Assembly (NCBI GenBank): GCA_025354075.1
Contig: JANXNO010000208.1
Span: 1-6,162 of the forward strand
DNA length: 6,162 nucleotides
Direction: 5' to 3'
Origin: Burkholderiales bacterium
GTDB lineage: Bacteria; Pseudomonadota; Gammaproteobacteria; Burkholderiales; Casimicrobiaceae
Both the position numbers and the translations under genes were made by a program. The notes below the pieces were generated by a model. The model made no database searches. It saw only the letters and a list, made by a program, of their open reading frames with translations, and had not been told where the DNA came from. Positions 1 to 5,467 of this stretch are shown here, in pieces; positions within the stretch are counted from its first letter, which is position 1, and each line of letters opens with the position of its first letter.

Positions 1-1278
1 ATCTGCGGAGCGCTGAAGACGCTAACCGCTGCGATCATTACGGCCAGCATTGCCGCCGTTTCGACGACCGCATTTGCGCAGGCAAAAGACCCGATCAAGG
101 TCGGCATCCTGCACTCTTTGTCGGGCACGATGGCGATCTCGGAAACGGTACTGAAAGACGTGGCCCTGATGGCCCTTGAAGAGATCAATGCCAAGGGCGG
201 CGTGATGGGTCGGAAGCTTGAGCCCGTGGTCGTTGACCCCGCGTCAAACTGGCCGTTATTTGCCGAGAAAGCCCGTCAACTGATCTCGCAAGACAAAGTT
301 GCTGTGACCTTCGGCTGCTGGACGTCGGTTTCACGCAAATCGGTGTTGCCGGTTTACGAAGAGCTGAACAGCCTTCTTTTCTACCCGGTTCAATACGAAG
401 GCGAAGAGCTGTCGAAAAATGTGTTCTACACCGGTGCAGCGCCCAACCAGCAAGCGATCCCTGCTGTTGAATATTTGATGAGCAAAGACGGCGGCTCGGC
501 CAAGCGCTGGGTGCTGCTCGGCACCGACTACGTGTACCCACGCACCACCAACAAGATTCTCCGTTCGTTCCTCAAATCCAAAGGTGTGGCCGATGCCGAC
601 ATCATGGAGGAATACACGCCGTTCGGTCATAGCGATTATCAAACCATCATCGCCAACATCAAGAAATTCTCCTCAGAAGGCAAGAAGACCGCCGTGATCT
701 CGACGATCAATGGTGACTCCAATGTGCCGTTCTACAAAGAACTCGGCAACCAGGGCCTGAAAGCGACTGACGTGCCCGTCGTTGCCTTTTCGGTGGGTGA
801 AGAAGAGCTGCGCGGTGTGGACACCAAGCCGCTCGTCGGTCACCTTGCTGCATGGAACTACTTCATGAGCTTGAAGAACCCAGCCAATACCGAGTTCACA
901 GCCAAATGGGCGGCCTACGCCAAAGCCAAGGGTATCGCCGGTCACAAGGACAAGCCTTTGACCAATGACCCGATGGAAGCGACCTACATCGGCATCTACA
1001 TGTGGAAGCAAGCGGTTGAAAAAGCCAAGTCCACCGATACTGACAAAGTGATCGCTGCGATGGCCGGTCAAACATTCAAAGCGCCGGGCGGATTCACCTC
1101 CACCATGGACATGAAAAACCATCACCTGCATAAGCCAGTCTTCATCGGCGAAATCAAGGCTGACGGTCAGTTCAACGTTGTATGGAAATCATCTGGCCCA
1201 GTTCGCGCTAATCCGTGGAGTCCTTTCATTGCCGGCAACGACAAGAAGAAGGACGTGCCGGACGGCAAGTCAATGTAG
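1..1278 (+). CDS. urtA: Urea ABC transporter, periplasmic urea-binding protein UrtA (5' partial)
   Basis: This is the periplasmic receptor that binds urea and delivers it to the UrtBC channel. The frame is open from the first base to the TAG at 1276-1278, giving 425 visible residues. The first 26 look like the rest of a Sec signal peptide: a Lys, a hydrophobic Ala/Ile-rich stretch, then AFA|QA with predicted cleavage after base 78. The mature protein starts near QAKDPIKVGILHSLSGTMA, the typical opening of a type I periplasmic binding fold in UrtA/AmiC-like receptors. Other UrtA-like stretches are FGCWTSVSRKSVLPV, LLFYPVQYEGEE, GAAPNQQAIPAVEYL and LLGTDYVYPRTTNKIL. A TTG at 118 could be called as a start, but that would delete the signal peptide and the first beta strand, so the true start is almost certainly a few codons before the window. 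It is the first operon gene; a 214-bp repeat-bearing gap follows. Recognition of the family is strong. Urea specificity rests on family resemblance and the urtBCDE neighbours. Confidence 0.95.
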   Translation: MCGALKTLTAAIITASIAAVSTTAFAQAKDPIKVGILHSLSGTMAISETVLKDVALMALEEINAKGGVMGRKLEPVVVDPASNWPLFAEKARQLISQDKVAVTFGCWTSVSRKSVLPVYEELNSLLFYPVQYEGEELSKNVFYTGAAPNQQAIPAVEYLMSKDGGSAKRWVLLGTDYVYPRTTNKILRSFLKSKGVADADIMEEYTPFGHSDYQTIIANIKKFSSEGKKTAVISTINGDSNVPFYKELGNQGLKATDVPVVAFSVGEEELRGVDTKPLVGHLAAWNYFMSLKNPANTEFTAKWAAYAKAKGIAGHKDKPLTNDPMEATYIGIYMWKQAVEKAKSTDTDKVIAAMAGQTFKAPGGFTSTMDMKNHHLHKPVFIGEIKADGQFNVVWKSSGPVRANPWSPFIAGNDKKKDVPDGKSM

Positions 1279-1282
1279 TGGT

Positions 1283-1302
1283 GTTACGTTAGGTTAGGTT
1301 AA
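1283..1302. repeat. Short tandem pentamer array (GTTAC, GTTAG, GTTAG, GTTAA)
   Basis: Four consecutive 5-bp units, GTTAC, GTTAG, GTTAG and GTTAA, begin four bases after the urtA stop codon. They differ only in the last base. The array is visible directly, but it is short and no function is known. It could be a chance microsatellite or replication slippage in non-coding DNA. Confidence 0.5.
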
Positions 1303-1385
1303 CAGTCGAGTCCTCCGTGGGCCGGGGTATGCAGCATAGGCCGCAACCTCGGTGTTTTTTTGAGCACGAAAAGCGGTCTGTAATT

Positions 1386-1474
1386 TGTAGGAGCGGCTTG
1401 CCGCAACCTGCAGACCGCCATGTTTCGTTGCCTGGTTGGCAAAACAAATCAGTTCGCGACAAGTCGCTCCTACA
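1386..1474. repeat. REP-like inverted pair (BIME-like), copy 1, between urtA and urtB
   Basis: The left arm at 1386-1406 starts TGTAGGAGCGGCTTGCCGC. The right arm at about 1454-1474 ends GACAAGTCGCTCCTACA and is an imperfect inverted copy. The two arms are separated by about 47 bp. Each arm contains its own small hairpin, GCGGC-TT-GCCGC on the left and GCGAC-AA-GTCGC on the right. The same arm motif recurs at 5373-5456. This structure matches repetitive extragenic palindromes of proteobacteria in paired, opposite orientation. In other operons (malE-malF is the classic case) such elements downstream of a binding-protein gene stabilise the upstream mRNA. That role is inferred here only from the matching position after urtA. 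No RAYT transposase is in the window. Confidence 0.85.
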
Positions 1475-1486
1475 GCCTCCTGATCG

Positions 1487-1491
1487 AAGGA
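1487..1491 (+). promoter_or_regulatory. Probable urtB Shine-Dalgarno, unusually close to the start
   Basis: AAGGA lies only one base before the urtB ATG at 1493, where 5-9 bases are usual. An in-frame TGA at 1481 leaves no earlier start, and later starts would damage the signal peptide. The ATG is therefore kept despite the weak spacing. The right arm of the REP-like pair ends 12 bases upstream of this site, so its insertion may have replaced the original leader. Confidence 0.45.
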
Positions 1492-1492
1492 T

Positions 1493-3097
1493 ATGAACAT
1501 AAGTTTCAAGCGCTTCTGCACACTACGACTTTTGACAATAGTCGGCATGTGGGTCACCATAAATTCAGCCTTCGCACTCACACCAGAGGCAGCCCGAGCC
1601 ATCTCTGTCGGCGAAAACGATGACCGCATCAAGGCCCTTAGCGCTGCGCTCACCAAACCCGACCCCGAGCTGTCTCGCCTGATTGACGCGCTGCTCAGCG
1701 ACTCGGTAAAAATCGCCGGTGACAGGGTGTTGATCGTCACCGATGACAAGGCTATGGACGCTGTATCGGGCGCTGACACGCCGCTGCCCGCTACCGTTGA
1801 GGATGTCGTCAACAACAATCGCATGCGCCGCGAAATTGAGGGCGCAAAAGCGTCGCTCGGGCTGTTCTCGGACAGCATCACCAAGCGCAACAACGCCATC
1901 ACCGAACTCAAAGACTCAGCGGACGAAAGCAAGCTCCCGCTGATCGATCGCGCACTGGCGCAAGAGACCGACGCGTCGCTCAAAGCCAAGCTGGAACAGC
2001 TTCGCGCCGCGATGCTTATCGCGTCAAGCGACAAACAAAAACGCCTCACCGCCGTCGCAGCGCTCACCAGCAGCGCTCAACCGAGCGTACGCTCGCTCAT
2101 GCAGGAGCGCCTGAACGCGGGCGGCGAGACCGATCCCAAAGTGCGCGCAGCACTCACCGCAGGCATCAAGGCGGTTGAGGCCAAACTGGTGTGGGGTGAA
2201 CGTCTCGGCGTGATCTTCACCGGTATCAGCCTCGGCTCCATTTTGTTTTTGGTCGCACTCGGACTCGCCATTACGTATGGCCTCATGGGTGTGATCAACA
2301 TGGCGCATGGAGAGCTGCTGATGATCGGCGCATACGCCACGTATCTGGTGCAAAACCTGTTCCGCAAATACCTGCCTGCCGCATTCGACTATTACATCAT
2401 CGCTGCGATTCCACTGTCGTTTCTCGCGGCGGCGCTGGTGGGTGCAATCCTCGAACGAACGGTGATCCGCTGGTTGTATGGACGACCGCTGGAGACGCTG
2501 CTTGCCACGTGGGGTATTTCGCTGATGCTGATTCAGTTGGTGCGCACCGTTTTCGGCGCGCAAAACGTTCCGGTCGAGAACCCGTCGTGGCTCTCCGGCG
2601 GCATTACTGTGATGTCCAATTTGACGTTGCCGTACAACCGCATAGCGATCATCTTCTTCGCCTTCTTTGTGCTCGCTGGCGTGTCGCTGCTGATCACCAA
2701 AACACGGCTCGGTCTGTTCGTGCGCGGCGTCACACAAAACCGAAGCATGGCCGCCTGCATGGGCGTCAACACGGCCAAGATCGACACCTACGCTTTCGCG
2801 CTAGGCGCAGGCATCGCGGGCCTTGCGGGCTGCGCGTTGTCGCAGGTGGGTAACGTTGGTCCCGACCTGGGTCAGGGCTACATCGTTGACTCGTTCATGG
2901 TCGTTGTGCTCGGTGGCGTGGGGCAGTTGGCAGGTACGGTGTATGCGGGTCTTGGGCTCGGCGTGCTGAATAAATTGCTGGAAGGATGGACCGGTGCTGT
3001 GCTCGCCAAAATCATCGTGCTGGTGTTCATCGTCGTCTTCATTCAACGTCGTCCTCAGGGCATCTTCGCCCTGAAGGGCAGAAGTGCGGAGGCTTGA
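1493..3097 (+). CDS. urtB: Urea ABC transporter, permease subunit UrtB
   Basis: This is one of the two integral membrane subunits forming the urea channel in the inner membrane. It has 534 residues, the usual size for UrtB, which is longer than LivH because of an added N-terminal domain. Residues 1-28 look like a signal peptide (basic FKR, hydrophobic LRLLTIVGMWVTI, then SAFA|LT). Residues 29-235 form a polar, helical, presumably periplasmic region rich in Ala, Asp, Lys and Arg. From about 238 the LivH-like permease begins: GISLGSILFLVALGLAITYG, then GVINMAHGELLMIGAYATY, and about eight hydrophobic segments to residue 517. The stretch TRLGLFVRGVTQNRSMAACMG (404-424) falls where the cytoplasmic ATPase-coupling loop is expected. 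The C-terminus QRRPQGIFALKGRSAEA is typical of the family. ATG 1493 is chosen because an in-frame stop at 1481 precludes an earlier start and the next ATG (1547) would truncate the signal. A 214-bp gap separates it from urtA. Confidence 0.95.
   Translation: MNISFKRFCTLRLLTIVGMWVTINSAFALTPEAARAISVGENDDRIKALSAALTKPDPELSRLIDALLSDSVKIAGDRVLIVTDDKAMDAVSGADTPLPATVEDVVNNNRMRREIEGAKASLGLFSDSITKRNNAITELKDSADESKLPLIDRALAQETDASLKAKLEQLRAAMLIASSDKQKRLTAVAALTSSAQPSVRSLMQERLNAGGETDPKVRAALTAGIKAVEAKLVWGERLGVIFTGISLGSILFLVALGLAITYGLMGVINMAHGELLMIGAYATYLVQNLFRKYLPAAFDYYIIAAIPLSFLAAALVGAILERTVIRWLYGRPLETLLATWGISLMLIQLVRTVFGAQNVPVENPSWLSGGITVMSNLTLPYNRIAIIFFAFFVLAGVSLLITKTRLGLFVRGVTQNRSMAACMGVNTAKIDTYAFALGAGIAGLAGCALSQVGNVGPDLGQGYIVDSFMVVVLGGVGQLAGTVYAGLGLGVLNKLLEGWTGAVLAKIIVLVFIVVFIQRRPQGIFALKGRSAEA
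3088..3092 (+). promoter_or_regulatory. Strong Shine-Dalgarno at the end of urtB, serving the ATG at 3099
   Basis: GGAGG sits inside the last codons of urtB, six bases before an ATG at 3099 and overlapping the urtB terminus. This is an ideal ribosome-binding site, but it does not serve urtC, whose start is about 240 bases further on. It may be the ancestral site for urtC, stranded when a repeat element entered the junction, or it may drive the small ORF that now begins there. Confidence 0.55.
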
Positions 3098-3098
3098 G

Positions 3099-3344
3099 AT
3101 GCGTAGCAAGTTCTCAGGTTCTGAATCCTTAGCTAAAAGTCATTTATTGACAACGCTGGGAGCCGCAATTTCGAAGCCTTCTCCCGCAAGCGGGAGAAGG
3201 TGCCCGACAGGGCGGATGAGGGTGGCGCGTCGGTCAAAAGGCGCTGGATGGAAAACTAGCGAACCAATGCTCATGCCTCCCTCTACCCTCACCTCAACCC
3301 TCTCCCACCTGCGGGAGAGTGAGCCTGCGAGACACGTGCGATGA
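3099..3344 (+). other. Small ORF across the urtB-urtC gap, possibly a translational-coupling leader (doubtful protein)
   Basis: An 81-codon frame starts at ATG 3099, one base after the urtB TGA. It has a GGAGG site at 3088-3092 and ends in a TGA that overlaps the urtC start as ATGA (3341-3344). The middle reads KPSPASGRRCPTGRMRV, which is simply the translated palindromic repeat and not a conserved domain. No protein family is recognised and no membrane or catalytic motif is visible. It is therefore unlikely to encode a selected protein. Its two ends are nevertheless exactly those expected of a translated spacer carrying ribosomes from urtB to urtC, which lacks an obvious site of its own. Coincidence is quite possible. 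Confidence 0.3.
3177..3320. repeat. Palindromic intergenic repeat (CTCCCGC / GCGGGAG type) between urtB and urtC
   Basis: The left end is a perfect 11-bp stem with a two-base loop: CCTTCTCCCGC (3177-3187), AA, GCGGGAGAAGG (3190-3200). It continues into GGATGAGGGTGG. The right end is an inverted, more diverged copy: CTACCCTCACC (3283-3293), then CTCTCCC (3300-3306), a six-base loop and GGGAGAG (3313-3319). The unit thus looks like an inverted pair about 145 bp long, similar to a small non-autonomous palindromic element. Similar 'CCCTCTCCC...GGGAGAGGG' repeats are widespread between genes of beta- and gammaproteobacteria (from general knowledge). It carries no transposase. No clear target-site duplication was found by eye. 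Confidence 0.8.
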
Positions 3345-4461
3345 ACACTGCAACTCTTCCGATGGCTTCACCCGAGAAAACCGGATTTCTGGGCGCATGG
3401 GGACGCGTGACATTAGTCGCCGTCATCGCCCTAATCGTAATTGGCATCCCTGCACTCAACCTCGTCGTCCCCGCTAACAGCGCATTCCACCTTTCCGACT
3501 ACGCCGTCTCGCTGCTCGGAAAAATCATGTGCTACGCCATTTGCGCGCTGGCGATGGATTTGATCTGGGGTTACACCGGCATTTTGTCGCTTGGCCATGG
3601 CCTCTTCTTCGCGCTGGGTGGCTACGGCATGGGCATGTACTTGATGCGCCAGATTGGTCGCGACGGCTCGTACAAAAGTGATCTGCCCGACTTTATGGTG
3701 TTCCTCGATTTGAAAGCATTGCCTTGGCAATGGATGGGCAGCGACTCATTCTTGTTTCAGATGTTTTTAGTGATTGCGGTGCCAGGATTGCTCGCGTTTG
3801 TGTTCGGCTATTTCGCATTCCGTTCGCGCATCAAGGGCGTGTATTTTTCAATCATCACACAGGCGTTGACCTTCGCTGCAATGCTGCTTTTTTCCGTAAC
3901 GAAACGGGTTTCGGCGGCAACAATGGGTTCACCGATTTCAAACGAATCCTTGGTATTTCAATTGCGACACCGTCGATGCGCGTGACGCTTTGCGTGCTCA
4001 CAGGCATGGTGCTGGTCGGCTTTTACCTGCTGTCCAAATCCATTATCGCGAGCAAATATGGCCGTGTGTTGCAAGCGATTCGCGACGCTGAATCACGGGT
4101 GCTGTTCACCGGTTACAACACGCTTTGGTACAAGCTGTCGATCTGGACGTTTTCCGCAATCATGTGCGGCATTGCGGGCGCACTCTACGTGCCGCAAGTG
4201 GGCATCATCAATCCCGGTGAAATGAACCCCGCCGCAAGCATCGAAATCGCGATCTGGACGGCAGTCGGCGGTCGCGCGACGCTGATCGGCCCCATCGTGG
4301 GTGCATTTTTTGTGAATGGCGCGAAGAGCTGGTTCACTGTCGCGTTCCCGGAATACTGGTTGTATTTTCTGGGTGCGATGTTTATCGGCGTGACGTTATT
4401 TTTGCCGCAAGGTATCGTCGGACTGGTACGCAAACTCGCAAGCAAAGGAGGCAAAGCATGA
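3341..4461 (+). pseudogene. urtC: Urea ABC transporter, permease subunit UrtC, interrupted by a -1 frameshift
   Basis: This is the second channel subunit (LivM-like), split between two frames. The first frame runs from ATG 3341 (MNTATLPMASPEKTGFLG) through 184 UrtC-like residues to LTFAAMLLF. It then reads 30 unrelated residues and stops at 3983-3985. The family sequence resumes in another frame from 3892 (FRNETGFGGNNGFTDFKRILG) to TGA 4459-4461. The join falls in a run of six T at 3888-3893, where seven would restore one frame of 373 residues, a normal UrtC length. The restored protein has about nine hydrophobic segments (roughly 22-43, 56-78, 81-102, 137-160, 165-185, 214-232, 264-284, 302-327, 338-358) and the coupling-loop stretch SKYGRVLQAIRDAESRVLFTGYN. 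As written, only a truncated protein is made. A sequencing or assembly error is most likely; a recent mutation or slippage is possible. No good Shine-Dalgarno precedes ATG 3341. Confidence 0.9.
4444..4451 (+). promoter_or_regulatory. urtD Shine-Dalgarno within the end of urtC
   Basis: AAAGGAGG lies six bases before ATG 4458, a near-consensus site at good spacing. It fixes the urtD start and lies in the last urtC codons. With the ATGA overlap it indicates translational coupling of urtC and urtD. Confidence 0.85.
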
Positions 4462-5363
4462 CGCCCGATCTGCTCGAAGAGGGTAGCAAACGCCGCGAGG
4501 CTTACATCGCACGGCTGGCGGGCAATCGCGCGACTGGCGAGTCCGGCGGACAAGCCGCAAGCTTTGGGCACGTGGTCACGTCGGATGTGGTGGACACTAG
4601 CAACGGCGGCATTTTGTATGTCGACGACATCACGGTGTCGTTCGATGGTTTTCGCGCACTGAACAAGCTCACGCTGAATATCGCCGTCGGTGAATTACGC
4701 TGCATCATCGGCCCGAACGGGGCGGGCAAAACGACGATGATGGATGTGATTACGGGCAAAACAAAACCCGATAGCGGTCGCGCATTTTTTGGCACCAACA
4801 TTGATTTGCTGCGATTACGTGAAAGCGAAATTGCAGGGCGCGGTGTCGGGCGAAAGTTTCAGAAACCCACCGTGTTTGAGCAGTTGAGCGTATTCGAAAA
4901 CCTCGAACTCGCACTAAAGATGGATCGCCGGGTTCGTGCGTCACTGATGCACAAACTGACTAGCGCGGACACTGACCGCATTGCCGAAATGCTCAAACTA
5001 ATTCATCTGCGTGACGACGGCGCGCGCACAGCGGGCGACCTGTCGCACGGTCAGAAACAGTGGCTAGAAATCGGCATGCTGCTCATGCAGGACCCCAAAC
5101 TATTACTTCTCGACGAACCGGTCGCAGGGATGACCGATGAAGAGACCGAGCGCACCGCCGAACTCTTCCTGTCGCTCGAAGGATCGCATTCCTTGGTCGT
5201 CGTCGAACACGACATGAAGTTCATCGGTGAACTGGTTAATGGCGGCCAGCGAGAGAAGAAAAAAATCGTGACCGTGCTGCACGAAGGTAGCGTACTCGCG
5301 GAAGGCGCGCTTGCGGACGTTCAGGCGAATGAACGCGTGGTGGAGGTGTACCTTGGACGTTAG
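4458..5363 (+). CDS. urtD: Urea ABC transporter, ATP-binding subunit UrtD
   Basis: This is one of two cytoplasmic ATPases powering urea import (LivG-like). All ABC motifs are present: Walker A GPNGAGKTT (85-93), Q-loop FQKP with Gln135, signature LSHGQ (195-199), Walker B LLLLDE (215-220) with Glu220, and switch His251 in VVVEHD. The C-terminus VTVLHEGSVLAEGALADVQ...VVEVYLGR is typical of UrtD. It has 301 residues, longer than the usual about 250, for two reasons. About 50 polar residues precede the domain, which opens at ILYVDDITVSFDG. In addition, a short Lys/Arg-rich stretch (NGGQREKKKI, 261-270) follows the switch histidine, where many homologues go almost directly to the KVTVLHEG strand. 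The ATG at 4458 overlaps the urtC TGA and has an excellent Shine-Dalgarno, so the N-terminal extension is probably real. UrtC and UrtD are likely translationally coupled, so a genuine urtC frameshift could also reduce UrtD. Confidence 0.95.
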   Translation: MTPDLLEEGSKRREAYIARLAGNRATGESGGQAASFGHVVTSDVVDTSNGGILYVDDITVSFDGFRALNKLTLNIAVGELRCIIGPNGAGKTTMMDVITGKTKPDSGRAFFGTNIDLLRLRESEIAGRGVGRKFQKPTVFEQLSVFENLELALKMDRRVRASLMHKLTSADTDRIAEMLKLIHLRDDGARTAGDLSHGQKQWLEIGMLLMQDPKLLLLDEPVAGMTDEETERTAELFLSLEGSHSLVVVEHDMKFIGELVNGGQREKKKIVTVLHEGSVLAEGALADVQANERVVEVYLGR

Positions 5364-5371
5364 CGCAGCTT

Positions 5372-5457
5372 TTGTAGGAGCGGCTTGCCGCGACTTTCGT
5401 GACGTCAAAACCATCGTCTTCCATGCATATGTGGGTCGCGGCAAGCCGCTCCTACAA
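5372..5457. repeat. REP-like inverted pair (BIME-like), copy 2, perfect, between urtD and urtE
   Basis: The arms at 5372-5394 and 5435-5457 are perfect 23-bp inverted copies of each other, with a 40-bp spacer. The left arm reads TTGTAGGAGCGGCTTGCCGC and continues GAC. Each arm also contains the GCGGC/GCCGC mini-hairpin seen in copy 1. The element starts eight bases after the urtD stop. Its right end overlaps the first two bases of the AAGGA site of urtE. The sequence identity of the arms suggests recent insertion or ongoing selection or conversion. As RNA it would form a very stable stem between the two ATPase genes, able to protect the urtD 3' end or to limit urtE translation; both roles are inferred. 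Confidence 0.9.
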
Positions 5458-5460
5458 GGA
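5456..5460 (+). promoter_or_regulatory. urtE Shine-Dalgarno, joined to the REP-like stem
   Basis: AAGGA lies seven bases before ATG 5468. Its first two A residues (5456-5457) are the last bases of the perfect inverted repeat. Folding of the long stem would tie up part of the site or stack beside it. This site decides the urtE start against the in-frame GTG at 5399 that lies inside the repeat. Confidence 0.7.
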
Positions 5461-5467
5461 CGCACTC

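Noticed and set aside
118..120. TTG as the urtA start codon
   Set aside because: The frame is open to base 1 and includes a signal peptide with an AFA cleavage site and the first mature residues of the family. Starting at 118 would remove these.
1322..1361. Rho-independent terminator after urtA ending in seven T (1355-1361)
   Set aside because: Only a three-bp CCG/CGG stem precedes the T run, and TATGCAGCATA leaves too small a loop and is too far away. A full terminator here would also cut off urtBCDE.
1279..1492. CRISPR array or attachment site suggested by recurring repeat words
   Set aside because: The repeats are paired inverted palindromes, not evenly spaced direct repeats with unique spacers. 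There is no cas, integrase or tRNA sequence nearby.
1294..2067. Long open frame on the minus strand opposite urtB (257 codons)
   Set aside because: It is a Ser/Ala-rich low-complexity shadow of the urtB coding strand and runs on through the REP repeat. There is no recognisable domain, and urtB is clearly the real gene.
2024..2737. Minus-strand 237-codon frame opposite urtB
   Set aside because: The composition is rich in His, Arg, Gln and Cys, typical of antisense shadow frames, with no family resemblance; it lies entirely inside urtB.
3147..3175. Possible sigma-70 promoter before urtC (TTGACA at 3147-3152)
   Set aside because: The -35 hexamer is perfect, but at 15-17 bases spacing the candidates (TTCGAA, TTTCGA, ATTTCG) are poor -10 boxes. 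A chance match is more likely.
5400..5407. Eight-base palindrome TGACGTCA in the spacer of REP copy 2
   Set aside because: It resembles a known eukaryotic factor site, which is not relevant in bacteria. It is off-centre in the spacer, has no second copy, and short palindromes are expected by chance.
5399..5467. Upstream GTG start giving UrtE 23 extra residues
   Set aside because: The extension translates the REP-like arm (VAASRSYK). The same peptide appears in unrelated frames at the other repeat arms. ATG 5468 has AAGGA at good spacing and yields the normal UrtE start.
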